Source: Galbibacter sp035306585 (GTDB lineage: Bacteria > Bacteroidota > Bacteroidia > Flavobacteriales > Flavobacteriaceae). From it: a stretch of 64,000 bases of DNA. The position numbers were made by a program, and so were the translations under genes. The notes under the pieces were generated by a model. The model saw nothing but the letters and a program-made list of their open reading frames with translations. It had not been told where the DNA came from and searched no databases. The DNA lies in assembly GCF_035306585.1 (NCBI RefSeq), contig NZ_DATGNU010000043.1, positions 1-64,000 of the forward strand, read 5' to 3'. Below, in pieces: positions 25,849 through 35,160 of the stretch. Every line of letters starts with the position of its first letter. Positions within the stretch are counted from its first letter, which is position 1.

Positions 25849-26751
25849 TTGGAGACCATACTCAATGTCAATCACCTCACTAAGAAATTTCATTTTCTCA
25901 CTGCTGTCAATGATGTTTCCTTTACGATAACAAAAGGGAATGTCTACGGGATACTAGGCCCCAATGGGAGTGGAAAATCCACCACACTTGGCATGGTTCT
26001 CAATGTGGTCAATCAGACCTCTGGATCTTTCACTTGGTTTGAAGGAACCACTACCACCCATCAGGCTTTAAAAAAGGTGGGGGCTATTATTGAGCGCCCG
26101 AATTTTTATCCCTATATGAGTGCGGAACAGAATCTTAAACTAGTTTGTAAGATAAAAGAAGTCTCCACGGAGAAGATTCATGAGAAATTAGAATTAGTCG
26201 GTCTTTTGGACCGTAAGGACAGCAAGTTCAGAACCTACTCCCTAGGTATGAAGCAACGACTTGCCATTGCCTCTGCCCTTCTTAATGACCCGGAAATCCT
26301 GATACTGGATGAACCCACCAATGGACTTGATCCACAAGGGATTCATCAGATTCGAAACCTTATAAAAAAGATTGCTGGCATGGGCACGACTATTTTACTT
26401 GCCTCTCATTTATTGGACGAGGTAGAAAAGGTTTGTACACATGCCATTATTTTAAGAAAAGGACATATGATTTACTCCGGGAGAGTAGACCAGATGACAG
26501 CCAGTTATGGATTCTTTGAGCTCAAGACAGCGCAAATGGACACCTTAATGGCTTATCTTCAAGAGAACGATCACTTTAGTACGGTAAAGCAGGAGAACGG
26601 TTTAATTACGGCCTTTTTAAGCGAACCCATGGAGCCTGCAATCTTCAATCAATTAATGTTTGAACAAAATATTGTCCTCTCTCACCTTATCTGGCGAAAA
26701 GAAAGCCTAGAAGAACAATTTCTTTCGCTAACTACTAACACAGCCAATTAA
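25849..26751 (+). CDS. ABC transporter ATP-binding protein
   Basis: A 300-residue ATPase. Walker A is GPNGSGKST (residues 37-45), the signature is SLGMKQRLAIA, and Walker B is ILILDEPTNGLDPQG, followed by the H-loop SHLLDEVEKVC. The C-terminal 90 residues form the extension seen in NatA/CcmA-type exporters. Translation starts at TTG: the first codons read TTG-GAG-ACC-ATA, and no better ATG is available. The gene is 2 bases from the permease gene, so the two encode one exporter. Substrate (antibiotic, peptide or ion) is not inferable. Confidence 0.9.
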   Translation: METILNVNHLTKKFHFLTAVNDVSFTITKGNVYGILGPNGSGKSTTLGMVLNVVNQTSGSFTWFEGTTTTHQALKKVGAIIERPNFYPYMSAEQNLKLVCKIKEVSTEKIHEKLELVGLLDRKDSKFRTYSLGMKQRLAIASALLNDPEILILDEPTNGLDPQGIHQIRNLIKKIAGMGTTILLASHLLDEVEKVCTHAIILRKGHMIYSGRVDQMTASYGFFELKTAQMDTLMAYLQENDHFSTVKQENGLITAFLSEPMEPAIFNQLMFEQNIVLSHLIWRKESLEEQFLSLTTNTAN

Positions 26752-26753
26752 TT

Positions 26754-27584
26754 ATGAAGAGATTACTATCAATTGAGTTTATCAAACTTTGGAATAACAA
26801 AAGCAGTAAATTTCTAATCCTATCATACTTCATTTTACTCACCTTTATCGCACTCTGTGCAGCCGTTCAATTCGACATAGGAGACTTTCATTTTAATTTA
26901 GCCGAACAAGGAATATTCAACTTTCCTTACATCTGGCATTTTACCACCTATTTGGTGGCATTCTTTAAACTTTTCTTGGCCATTGTTATTGTATCGATGA
27001 TGTCCAATGAGTACAGTAATAAAACACTCAAACAGAATCTGATCGACGGGTTAAGTAAGAAAGAATTCATTCTTTCAAAATTTTATACCGTACTTAGCTT
27101 TTCGGTACTCTCCACTATATTCATCTTTGTGGTAGCCTTGATTCTAGGACTTATTTATTCCGATTACAACGAACTCAGTATCATCTTTTCGGATTTAGAA
27201 TTCTTAGTAGCATTTTTTGTCAAGCTTTTAGGTTTCTTTTCTTTTTGCTTATTTCTCGGAATACTTGTTAAACGTTCCGCATTTGCGCTTGGGTTTTTAA
27301 TCCTTTGGCAAATCTTTGAAGGGATCCTCTTTGGTGTTTTCGCCTGGAAAGGTAACTCTGAAATGGCATCCAATATCATGCAAATTTTTCCTTTAAGCAG
27401 TATGAGCAATTTGATCACAGAACCCTTTAGTAGACTCAATGCCGTACAATCGGTAGCCAATCAAGTAGGTCAAGGGTTTGAAAAGGATTACGCCGTACAT
27501 TGGTATGAAATACTCATCGTATTAATCTGGACATTCTTGTTTATTTATGGTTCCTATGTCCTTTTAAGGAAAAGGGACTTATAA
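26754..27584 (+). CDS. ABC-2 type transporter permease
   Basis: A 276-residue membrane protein with about six hydrophobic segments and the typical N-terminal MKRLLSIEFIKLWNNKSSKFLILSYF. The segment MSNEYSNKTLKQNLIDGLSKKEFILSK is the cytoplasmic coupling region found in bacterial ABC-2 exporters. It works with the ATPase encoded just upstream. Confidence 0.88.
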   Translation: MKRLLSIEFIKLWNNKSSKFLILSYFILLTFIALCAAVQFDIGDFHFNLAEQGIFNFPYIWHFTTYLVAFFKLFLAIVIVSMMSNEYSNKTLKQNLIDGLSKKEFILSKFYTVLSFSVLSTIFIFVVALILGLIYSDYNELSIIFSDLEFLVAFFVKLLGFFSFCLFLGILVKRSAFALGFLILWQIFEGILFGVFAWKGNSEMASNIMQIFPLSSMSNLITEPFSRLNAVQSVANQVGQGFEKDYAVHWYEILIVLIWTFLFIYGSYVLLRKRDL

Positions 27585-27664
27585 GCTTTTATCATGGTAT
27601 CATATTGGACAAGGTTTTACCTGAATAGTAGCACATTATAACTAGGACTTTAATTTTAATAGCT

Positions 27665-27672
27665 TAATTTTG
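27665..27672 (+). promoter_or_regulatory. Candidate -7 box (TAATTTTG) immediately before uvrB
   Basis: An exact TAnnTTTG match ending 5 bases before the ATG at 27677. A transcript started from it would have almost no leader. Confidence 0.4.
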
Positions 27673-27676
27673 TGAC

Positions 27677-29668
27677 ATGCAGTTTAAGATACAGTCAGAA
27701 TACAAACCTACCGGTGACCAACCCACCGCTATTGCTCAACTCTCTGAAGGAATTACAAGTCAGGAGCGCTACCAAACCCTATTAGGAGTCACGGGGTCAG
27801 GAAAAACATTTACAGTAGCCAATGTTATTGAAAATGTTCAACGTCCAACTTTAGTATTAGCACATAATAAAACCCTAGCGGCTCAATTGTATTCAGAATT
27901 CAAGCAATTCTTCCCTGACAACGCAGTAGAATACTTTGTTTCCTATTATGATTACTATCAACCTGAGGCCTATATTCCAGTTACGGGAACCTATATTGAA
28001 AAAGATTTGTCCATTAATGAAGAAATAGAGAAACTGCGTTTAAGTACTACCTCTTCCCTTTTATCAGGACGAAGAGATGTACTTGTAGTTGCATCGGTTT
28101 CTTGTTTATATGGTATTGGAAATCCTGTAGAATTCCAGAAAAATGTCATCGCTATTGAAAGGGATCAAGTCATCCCCAGGACCAAATTTTTACACCGCTT
28201 GGTGCAAAGTTTATACTCGCGAACAACAGCCGATTTTACACATGGAAACTTTAGAGTTAAAGGTGATGTTGTAGATGTATTTCCCAGTTATGCTGATGAT
28301 GCCTATAGGATTCACTTTTTCGGTGACGAAGTAGAGGAAATCGAAGCCTTTGATCCCAATACCAATAAGGTTAAAGAAAAACATGAACGATTAACGATCT
28401 ATCCTGCAAATATGTTTGTTACATCACCAGATGTACTTCAAAATGCCATAAAATCCATACAAGATGATTTGGTAAAACAAATAGATTTTTTCAAAGAAGC
28501 TGGAAAACACTTGGAAGCGAAGCGTTTGGAAGAACGCACCAATTTTGATTTGGAAATGATCCGTGAATTAGGTTATTGCAGCGGTATCGAAAATTATTCA
28601 AGATACCTCGACGGAAGAGAACCTGGAACACGACCCTTCTGTCTTTTAGACTATTTCCCAGATGATTACCTGATGGTGGTCGATGAGAGTCACGTGACCA
28701 TCCCACAGGTTCATGCCATGTATGGTGGTGACCGAAGCAGGAAAGAAAACTTAGTGGAATATGGTTTCAGATTGCCAGCGGCTATGGACAATCGACCATT
28801 AAAATTTGAAGAATTTGAAGCGCTACAAAATCAAGTGATCTATGTCAGTGCAACTCCCGCAGACTACGAACTTCAACTCAGTGAAGGAACCTATGTAGAA
28901 CAGGTGATTCGTCCTACAGGACTTTTAGATCCCGTTATTGAAGTGCGGCCAAGTGAAAATCAAATCGATGATCTGGTGGAGGAGATTCATCAACGAATTG
29001 AGCGCGATGAACGAATTTTGGTAACTACACTGACCAAACGAATGGCTGAAGAACTCACTAAATACCTTAGCCGTATTCAAATTCGTTGTCGCTATATTCA
29101 CAGTGATGTCGACACCCTTGAACGTGTAGAAATCATGCAAGATCTCAGAAAAGGACTCTTTGATGTCCTTATTGGTGTAAATCTACTTAGAGAAGGATTG
29201 GATCTTCCAGAGGTATCGCTTGTGGCTATCTTAGACGCTGACAAAGAAGGGTTTTTAAGATCAGCTCGTTCCCTTACCCAAACCGTCGGAAGAGCGGCAA
29301 GGAATTTAAATGGTAAGGCGATTATGTACGCCGATAAGATCACCGCCAGCATGCAACGCACCATCGATGAGACCAATTATAGAAGGGAAAAACAACTAAA
29401 CTACAACAAGAAGCACAACATTACTCCAAAGGCACTAAACAAGAGTCTTGATAGCTTACTGGCCAAGAACTCCATTTCGACCAATCAATTAGAGAAGGAA
29501 GCTGCTCGAAAAGCATCAGAGCCAGAATTAGCGTTTTTACCCAAAGAAAAGATCGAAAAAATCATCAGAGAAAAGCGTAAGGCCATGGAAAAAGCAGCCA
29601 AAGCACTCGACTTTTTGGAAGCCGCCCAATTAAGGGATGAAATTGCTGCGCTAAAGGAGCGTATCTAA
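27677..29668 (+). CDS. uvrB: Excinuclease ABC subunit B
   Basis: A 663-residue nucleotide-excision repair helicase-like subunit. Walker A is LLGVTGSGKTFTVANV (about residue 40), and the beta-hairpin region is YYDYYQPEAYIP. DESHVTIPQ is the Walker B type motif; HSDVDTLERVEIMQDLR and GVNLLREGLDLPEVSLVAILDADKEGFLRS are helicase motifs V-VI, and QTVGRAARN motif VI. The C-terminal UVR motif (KAAKALDFLEAAQLRDEI) binds UvrC. Length is standard. Confidence 0.97.
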   Translation: MQFKIQSEYKPTGDQPTAIAQLSEGITSQERYQTLLGVTGSGKTFTVANVIENVQRPTLVLAHNKTLAAQLYSEFKQFFPDNAVEYFVSYYDYYQPEAYIPVTGTYIEKDLSINEEIEKLRLSTTSSLLSGRRDVLVVASVSCLYGIGNPVEFQKNVIAIERDQVIPRTKFLHRLVQSLYSRTTADFTHGNFRVKGDVVDVFPSYADDAYRIHFFGDEVEEIEAFDPNTNKVKEKHERLTIYPANMFVTSPDVLQNAIKSIQDDLVKQIDFFKEAGKHLEAKRLEERTNFDLEMIRELGYCSGIENYSRYLDGREPGTRPFCLLDYFPDDYLMVVDESHVTIPQVHAMYGGDRSRKENLVEYGFRLPAAMDNRPLKFEEFEALQNQVIYVSATPADYELQLSEGTYVEQVIRPTGLLDPVIEVRPSENQIDDLVEEIHQRIERDERILVTTLTKRMAEELTKYLSRIQIRCRYIHSDVDTLERVEIMQDLRKGLFDVLIGVNLLREGLDLPEVSLVAILDADKEGFLRSARSLTQTVGRAARNLNGKAIMYADKITASMQRTIDETNYRREKQLNYNKKHNITPKALNKSLDSLLAKNSISTNQLEKEAARKASEPELAFLPKEKIEKIIREKRKAMEKAAKALDFLEAAQLRDEIAALKERI

Positions 29669-29804
29669 GAGGAAAAGCACCCTGGTTAGCAATTAATAAC
29701 CGCCATCATAAAAGTAATGCAAAAAGACAAGCCTAGTGGCCAAAATCAATAAATCTTAATTCAAAGATAATATTATCAACCCCGTAAAGTTCTAACAAAC
29801 TATA

Positions 29805-29846
29805 GAAAAAGCGCCCCTTCTCTAAGGAGAAAAGGAGCGCTCTTTA
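29805..29846 (-). terminator. Rho-independent terminator after the Hsp20 gene
   Basis: On the minus strand AGCGCTCCTTTTCTCC pairs with GAGAAGGGGCGCT around a short loop, followed by TTTTTC. It lies about 50 bases beyond the Hsp20 stop codon. Confidence 0.75.
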
Positions 29847-29893
29847 ACTAACTAACTCTACTAACCACTTATGAAAAAACTATCTTCTTTAGC

Positions 29894-30322
29894 TTATGCA
29901 ATTTCCACCAGCCTTTTTGGCGCTGGAAGTGCAGTCTCTAACTTAGGTAGTGTTACATGCAATACCCCATCAGTATATGTGGCATTGATTTGATCCTTAT
30001 CAATGGTCTTTGGAAGGGTAAATTCGCGCATAAAAGAAGCATATTTAAACTCTCTACGGTTGTACTTCCCATCTACCTCAGTCTTGGAATCCTCAGAAAC
30101 TTCAGCAGAAACCGTTAATACATCCTTGTCAAGTTCAATTTTAAAATCTTCCTTCTTCAGCCCAGGCGCAGCAAGCTCTAAAGTAAAGGCCTTATCTTGC
30201 TCTTTAATATTTACCGCTGGCATGGTATCACTAAAACGCTCTAAACCTCCAAACCAATCTTCTCTGGCCATGCTATCCAAAAAACTTGGAAAAAATCCGC
30301 TATTTCTTCTAACTAAACTCAT
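29894..30322 (-). CDS. Small heat shock protein, Hsp20/alpha-crystallin family
   Basis: A 142-residue ATP-independent chaperone that holds unfolding proteins. The N-terminal arm is MSLVRRNSGFFPSFLDSMAREDWFG. The alpha-crystallin domain runs from about residue 35 (MPAVNIKEQDKAFTLELAAPGLKKEDFKIELDKDVLTVSAE) to FTLPKTIDKDQINATYTDGVLHVTLPK, with the C-terminal extension LPAPKRLVEIA. The gene is monocistronic with its own terminator. Confidence 0.95.
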   Translation of the reverse strand: MSLVRRNSGFFPSFLDSMAREDWFGGLERFSDTMPAVNIKEQDKAFTLELAAPGLKKEDFKIELDKDVLTVSAEVSEDSKTEVDGKYNRREFKYASFMREFTLPKTIDKDQINATYTDGVLHVTLPKLETALPAPKRLVEIA

Positions 30323-30632
30323 ACCTTAAATTTTTATATTAATGATTAATTTTTTATTGCTCACTTACCAATAGACAAATTTGGTTCCAATTCAATTATA
30401 GTGACATTATGGCATGTTTTATTAGGTTTTTAATGACATTTTGTCTTTTATGCCGCGGAATACAAGCCTGTATAGAAAGTCTCATGCCAGTTTGATCTTA
30501 TCACATTCCTACCTCAAAAGGTTAAAGATTTCTAATTTGTAAATAAGTATCCCCTGTTAAGTCAAGATATTTTGAAAAAAAAACTATCTTAGCACCTTTA
30601 AAACTAATTCCCTATAGAATAAATAGATTAAT
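30323..30632. other. Divergent intergenic region between Hsp20 and CysH genes
   Basis: 310 A/T-rich bases holding the promoters for both flanking genes. I did not find an unambiguous TAnnTTTG box, a heat-shock CIRCE-type inverted repeat or a SAM riboswitch here, so neither promoter is defined. Confidence 0.4.
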
Positions 30633-31328
30633 ATGCTAGAAAAAGAAGTTATTGCAAAGAGAACCTATACGGATAAAGAGCTACAAGCGCTCAATACCAA
30701 ATATAAACCTCTTACAATCGAGCAGCGTATTGCTATGTTGTACGAGGATTTTTCACCGGATGAGATTATGCTAACAAGTTCCTTTGCTGCAACATCCGCT
30801 TTTTTACTTCATCTATTCTCCAAGGTGAATAAAGAACAAAAGGTATATTTTATAGATACTGGATTTCACTTTCCAGAAACCCTGGATTATAAACAAAAGC
30901 TCACTGATCTATACGGGCTTAATGTAGAATCCATCAGCGCCATTAAAGAGGAGCACGATTTTACCGTACAAGATCAAACCTACCGCAAAAACCCAGAATT
31001 CTGTTGTACCATTAACAAGGTGAAACCTTTGGATGTTATTAAAAAAAAATACACGGTATGGGTATCTGGTCTTATGAAATGGCAAAGCGACCATAGATCA
31101 ACACTAAACATATTTGAAGAGAGAGGAAACATTATAAAGTTCTATCCCCTACTCGATGTTACTAAAGAGCAAAGGGACGCCTTTATCGAAAAACACAAGC
31201 TTCCTTTCCACCCTTTGGTATTCCAAGGGTATAACTCCATCGGCTGTAAACACTGTACTGTGCCAGGAGAGGATCGTAGCGGCCGCTGGAACAACAGTCC
31301 TAAGACAGAATGTGGCTTACATCTATAG
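30633..31328 (+). CDS. cysH: Phosphoadenylyl/adenylyl-sulfate reductase
   Basis: A 231-residue PAPS/APS reductase of assimilatory sulfate reduction, giving sulfite. LTSSFAATSAFLLHLFSKVNKEQKVYFIDTGFHFPETL is the nucleotide-binding PP-loop-like fold. Cysteine pairs CC (FCCTINKVKPL) and CxxC (GCKHCTVPGEDRSGRWNNS) are present, as in the [4Fe-4S] class that uses adenylyl-sulfate, and ECGLH gives the C-terminal catalytic cysteine. No other cysteine-pathway gene is adjacent. A terminator follows. Confidence 0.93.
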   Translation: MLEKEVIAKRTYTDKELQALNTKYKPLTIEQRIAMLYEDFSPDEIMLTSSFAATSAFLLHLFSKVNKEQKVYFIDTGFHFPETLDYKQKLTDLYGLNVESISAIKEEHDFTVQDQTYRKNPEFCCTINKVKPLDVIKKKYTVWVSGLMKWQSDHRSTLNIFEERGNIIKFYPLLDVTKEQRDAFIEKHKLPFHPLVFQGYNSIGCKHCTVPGEDRSGRWNNSPKTECGLHL

Positions 31329-31348
31329 ACACTAAAATAATAAACTAC

Positions 31349-31386
31349 AAAGGGTTGTCTGTAACAGACAACCCTTCAATTTTTTA
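31349..31386 (+). terminator. Rho-independent terminator after cysH
   Basis: AAGGGTTGTCTG and CAGACAACCCTT form a perfect stem around a TAA loop, followed by CAATTTTTT. Confidence 0.85.
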
Positions 31387-31414
31387 AGAAGATTCTTTTT
31401 CAATTACACACTTC

Positions 31415-31747
31415 TTATCGTGAGAGAATACGAACATCCACAGTGTATTCCTTTCCAATTTCTAATCCAGGAACATCCACCTTGCGATAGTTCATTCTAC
31501 CTTTAATATAGGACTCCACTAGTTCGTTTTCTGATTTTACGGTAAGGACAACGATTTCAGATTCTACATTAACTTTAAAACGAACACTGGCCACTAAGAC
31601 CTTCTCTGTTAGTGTAAAATTTGGTGTTCCAAGAATAGAAGACAATTCTTTGGAGATCTCTTTAGCCGATGGATTGGGATCAACATGAGCCATTAAAAGC
31701 GATGTACTAAAAATGGCGAGCATTAGCATTAACTTTGACTGTTTCAT
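31415..31747 (-). CDS. Small secreted protein, unknown function
   Basis: A 110-residue protein with a signal peptide (MKQSKLMLMLAIFSTSLLMAHVD). The mature part, SAKEISKELSSILGTPNFTLTEKVLVASVRFKVNVESEIVVLTVKSE, alternates helical and beta stretches, and ends IKGRMNYRKVDVPGLEIGKEYTVDVRILSR. The pattern of a short beta domain after a signal peptide suggests a periplasmic or surface-exposed role. I do not recognise a named family. It stands alone. Confidence 0.68.
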   Translation of the reverse strand: MKQSKLMLMLAIFSTSLLMAHVDPNPSAKEISKELSSILGTPNFTLTEKVLVASVRFKVNVESEIVVLTVKSENELVESYIKGRMNYRKVDVPGLEIGKEYTVDVRILSR

Positions 31748-32140
31748 AACGATTGTTTTTAATTGTTGAACAAGACAAAGCTACTTCAAAATAAGAACAT
31801 ATCCCGTTGACATTTAACTAGTTAACGGAATCTTAAATCACATAACCTTTATCTAATCTTTTGTTTTCTTCATGATATATAGCCAATAAAACATACGAAT
31901 CCTTTTAAGGATAGCGTATTGGTAAATTCAAGGTAGCACTAAGTTTATGAACAGCCATTTTTCATAAATTCTTAGGTGGTATCATAAATCCATGAGTGTT
32001 CCTTGTTTAATTTCTTAAACTATTGATGCATTGTTAAAGATAAAAGATATTCCTTGAGAAATTAAAAGTTAAACAGCTCTACAACAAGCTGTTAACCCTA
32101 AGGAAACATTACAGGATCGAAAACCAAAAAAGTAGATAAC
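31748..32140. other. Gene-free stretch
   Basis: About 390 bases without a credible gene. The only visible structures are a short hairpin around 31893-31919 (ATACG...ATCCTTTTAAGGAT...CGTAT) and a small stem near 32071-32096. Neither has a clear function. Confidence 0.35.
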
Positions 32141-32169
32141 AAAAAACCTCGGATCAACCGAGGTTTTTC
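32141..32169. terminator. Rho-independent terminator after sucC, usable in both directions
   Basis: AAAAACCTCGG and CCGAGGTTTTT pair perfectly around ATCAA, giving a stem bounded by A and T runs. It lies about 50 bases beyond the sucC stop codon on the minus strand. Confidence 0.85.
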
Positions 32170-32216
32170 TACCAAAATGATACATATAGCAAATCAATAG
32201 CTTGCTATACAATATG

Positions 32217-33410
32217 CTATTGTAATACTTCTTGCACTTTATCAGCTGCTTCTTTAAATTCAATTGCTGAATGTACTGCTAGACCTGAATTATCAATTAA
32301 TTCTTTAGCGAGCTCAGCGTTGGTTCCTTGTAATCTCACAATAATTGGAACCTTAATGGCATCACCCATGCTTCTATAGGCATCTACAATACCTTGAGCA
32401 ACACGGTCACCACGAACAATTCCTCCGAATATGTTCACCAAAATAGCTTTTACATTAGGATCTTTTAAGATGATTCTAAAGGCCGTCTCCACGCGTTGCG
32501 CGTCCGCAGTTCCACCAACATCTAGGAAGTTTGCAGGTTCTCCACCAGCCATTTTAATTAAATCCATGGTGGCCATTGCTAAACCAGCTCCGTTGACCAT
32601 ACATCCCACATTACCATCTAGATTCACATAATTTAATCCAGCTGCTTTGGCTTCTACTTCGATAGGATCTTCCTCTCTAATATCACGCATTTCTTCATAG
32701 TCCTTATGACGATATAAAGCGTTATCATCAATGGTTACCTTCGCATCAACAGCCATGATCTTATCATCAGATGTCTTAAGAACTGGGTTGATTTCAAATA
32801 AAGAAGCATCAGAAGACTCGTACGCCTTGTATAAAGCACTAACGAACTTTACCATTTCTTTAAAAGCCTGGCCACTTAGCCCAAGGTTAAAAGCAATTTG
32901 ACGAGCTTGAAACGGAAGAAGACCTGTAGCAGGATCGATCTCTTCATTGAAAATTAAATGAGGTGTCTTTTCAGCGACCTCTTCTATATCCATTCCACCT
33001 TCGGTAGAATACATAATCATATTTCTCCCTGTACTTCTATTGAGTAGTACCGAGATATAGAATTCTGACGTTTCACTATCCCCAGGATAATAAACGTCTT
33101 CTGCCACCAATACCTGATGAACTTTTTTACCTTCTTTACTGGTTTGGGGTGTAATTAAGTTCATTCCGATAATAGCATCAGCTATTTCTTCCACCTCTTT
33201 AAGGTTTTTGGCAAGTTTAACTCCACCACCTTTACCGCGTCCACCTGCGTGGATCTGTGCTTTGATTACGTGCCAACCAGTACCTGTTTCCTCGGTTAGT
33301 CGTTTGGCAGCATCTACAGCTTCCGCTGCAGTTTGAGCTACAATTCCACGCTGTATGCGTACTCCAAAACTTGCAAGTATTTCTTTTCCTTGATATTCGT
33401 GTAAATTCAT
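32217..33410 (-). CDS. sucC: Succinate-CoA ligase (ADP-forming) subunit beta
   Basis: A 397-residue ATP-grasp subunit of succinyl-CoA synthetase in the TCA cycle, pairing with SucD. The start MNLHEYQGKEILASFGVRIQRG is the family signature. KAQIHAGGRGKGGGVKLAKN is the ATP-grasp loop; LFEINPVLKT, NYVNLDGNVGCMVNGAGLAMATMD and ILVNIFGGIVRGDRVAQGI are conserved. No sucD is adjacent, as is common in this lineage. It has its own promoter box and terminator. Confidence 0.97.
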   Translation of the reverse strand: MNLHEYQGKEILASFGVRIQRGIVAQTAAEAVDAAKRLTEETGTGWHVIKAQIHAGGRGKGGGVKLAKNLKEVEEIADAIIGMNLITPQTSKEGKKVHQVLVAEDVYYPGDSETSEFYISVLLNRSTGRNMIMYSTEGGMDIEEVAEKTPHLIFNEEIDPATGLLPFQARQIAFNLGLSGQAFKEMVKFVSALYKAYESSDASLFEINPVLKTSDDKIMAVDAKVTIDDNALYRHKDYEEMRDIREEDPIEVEAKAAGLNYVNLDGNVGCMVNGAGLAMATMDLIKMAGGEPANFLDVGGTADAQRVETAFRIILKDPNVKAILVNIFGGIVRGDRVAQGIVDAYRSMGDAIKVPIIVRLQGTNAELAKELIDNSGLAVHSAIEFKEAADKVQEVLQ

Positions 33411-33439
33411 AACGATGCGTTGTATAATTTAAGCGGACA

Positions 33440-33447
33440 CAAAAGTA
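33440..33447 (-). promoter_or_regulatory. Candidate sucC promoter box (TACTTTTG)
   Basis: An exact minus-strand TAnnTTTG match 30 bases before the sucC ATG. A TTG lies about 21 bases further upstream, near the expected -33 position, so this is one of the better promoter candidates here. Confidence 0.5.
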
Positions 33448-33640
33448 ACAAATGGAGATTAATAAACCCAATTAAGAATAAGAATTTTAATAACTGTTTT
33501 ACTGGCTTCTTACGGTTTTAAATGAATTACCATAGAAGCAGATCTCTTTTGGAAATCTTCTTTAGTGTGTTATAAATATAACAATGTGTTTTATATTTAT
33601 TTATATCTAGCAATTATCTGGATTGTATTTGAAGATTATT

Positions 33641-33648
33641 TAGCTTTG
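33641..33648 (+). promoter_or_regulatory. Candidate -7 box (TAGCTTTG) for lysA
   Basis: An exact TAnnTTTG match about 20 bases before the lysA ATG at 33668. Confidence 0.45.
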
Positions 33649-33667
33649 TGGTCTAATTATGTAAAAA

Positions 33668-34909
33668 ATGAACCATAGCGACTTATTATCGATAACCAAA
33701 CAGTATGGTGGCCCAGTCTACGTATATGATTCGGAAAAAATAATTTCACAGTACAAAAGGCTCACTTCTGCTTTTAAGCATGTAAAGCACCTAAAGCTGA
33801 ATTATGCCGTGAAAGCGTTGTCCAATGTTGCAATCTTAAGGATCTTTAACTCCTTAGGAAGCGGCTTGGATACGGTATCCATTCAAGAAGTACAACTTGG
33901 GTTAATGGCAGGGTTTAATCCAGAAGATATCATCTTTACACCTAATGGTGTTTCTTTAGAAGAAATTGAAGATGTCGCCAAATTAGGCGTTCAAATAAAC
34001 ATTGATAACCTCTCGATTTTAGAACAATTTGGAGCAAGCAATCCCGATGTACCCGTGTGTATTAGGATCAACCCCCATGTTATGGCTGGGGGAAATTCTA
34101 AAATTTCTGTAGGTCACATCGATTCAAAATTTGGAATTAGTATTCATCAGATTCCACATATACTTCGCATTATTGACAACACCAAAATGCGCGTAAATGG
34201 AATTCACATGCATACTGGTAGTGATATCCTGGATGTGGAAGTCTTCTTGTACGCCTCAGAAATTTTATTTGAAACCGCTAAGCATTTTCAGGATCTAGAG
34301 TTCATGGACTTTGGTAGTGGCTTTAAAGTACCTTATAAAGACGGTGATATTGAAACCAATGTAGAAGAACTGGGTAAAAAATTAACCAAACGATTTAATA
34401 ATTTCTGTAAAGAAATCGGAAAAGATTTAACCCTAGCCTTTGAACCTGGTAAATTCTTAGTCAGTGAAGCAGGTTATTTCCTTTCCAAGGTAAATGTTGT
34501 AAAACAGACCACCTCAACAGTATTTGCAGGGATCGATTCTGGTTTTAATCACTTGATCCGTCCGATGTTTTACAATTCATACCATCATATCGAGAATATC
34601 TCAAACCCCAATGGAAAAGAGCGCTTCTATTCTATTGTTGGATATATCTGTGAAACAGACACCTTCGCAAGCAATAGACGTATCACTGAGATATCAGAAG
34701 GAGACATCCTATGCTTTAAAAATGCAGGAGCCTATTGTTTTTCAATGGCCAGCAACTATAACTCCAGATACAGACCAGCAGAGGTTTTATGGCATAACGG
34801 TCAAGCACATTTAATTCGCAAAAGAGAAACCATTGCAGATATTGTAGCAAATCTAGTAGATCCGGATATCGAGGAATTTGCCGCAAAGGAGCTGGTAAAA
34901 GAAGCCTGA
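33668..34909 (+). CDS. lysA: Diaminopimelate decarboxylase
   Basis: A 413-residue PLP enzyme that converts meso-diaminopimelate to L-lysine, the last step of the pathway to which dapD also belongs. LNYAVKALSNVAILRIFNSLGSGLDTVS holds the cofactor lysine, and GIHMHTGSDI, MDFGSGFKVPY, FEPGKFLVSEAG and CETDTFASNR follow the family order. The C-terminal AGAYCFSMASNYNSRYRPAEVLW carries the active-site tyrosine and catalytic cysteine region. A terminator follows. Confidence 0.96.
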   Translation: MNHSDLLSITKQYGGPVYVYDSEKIISQYKRLTSAFKHVKHLKLNYAVKALSNVAILRIFNSLGSGLDTVSIQEVQLGLMAGFNPEDIIFTPNGVSLEEIEDVAKLGVQINIDNLSILEQFGASNPDVPVCIRINPHVMAGGNSKISVGHIDSKFGISIHQIPHILRIIDNTKMRVNGIHMHTGSDILDVEVFLYASEILFETAKHFQDLEFMDFGSGFKVPYKDGDIETNVEELGKKLTKRFNNFCKEIGKDLTLAFEPGKFLVSEAGYFLSKVNVVKQTTSTVFAGIDSGFNHLIRPMFYNSYHHIENISNPNGKERFYSIVGYICETDTFASNRRITEISEGDILCFKNAGAYCFSMASNYNSRYRPAEVLWHNGQAHLIRKRETIADIVANLVDPDIEEFAAKELVKEA

Positions 34910-34935
34910 TTTAAGATATAATTATCTTTAGCTTA

Positions 34936-34979
34936 ATCCTGAAAAGAACAATTGAATGTTCCTTTTCAGGATTTTTTTT
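34936..34979 (+). terminator. Rho-independent terminator after lysA
   Basis: AATCCTGAAAAGGAAC-like arms (CCTGAAAAGAAC and GTTCCTTTTCAGG) pair across ATTGAAT, followed by eight T residues. Confidence 0.8.
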
Positions 34980-35160
34980 GTTCTTTATTTGCAGCTACAT
35001 AATCATTAAAAAAATCATTGATTTAAATGAAATTAGTATCTTTATACGTTTTAAGTCTTAGCAGATAAAAAACACTCATTACAAACCTAATACAGTACCA
35101 TTTAGAACAAACTGCCCTAAGTGGCAATTATTAATAAGGTAAATTAAAAATTATAGATCA

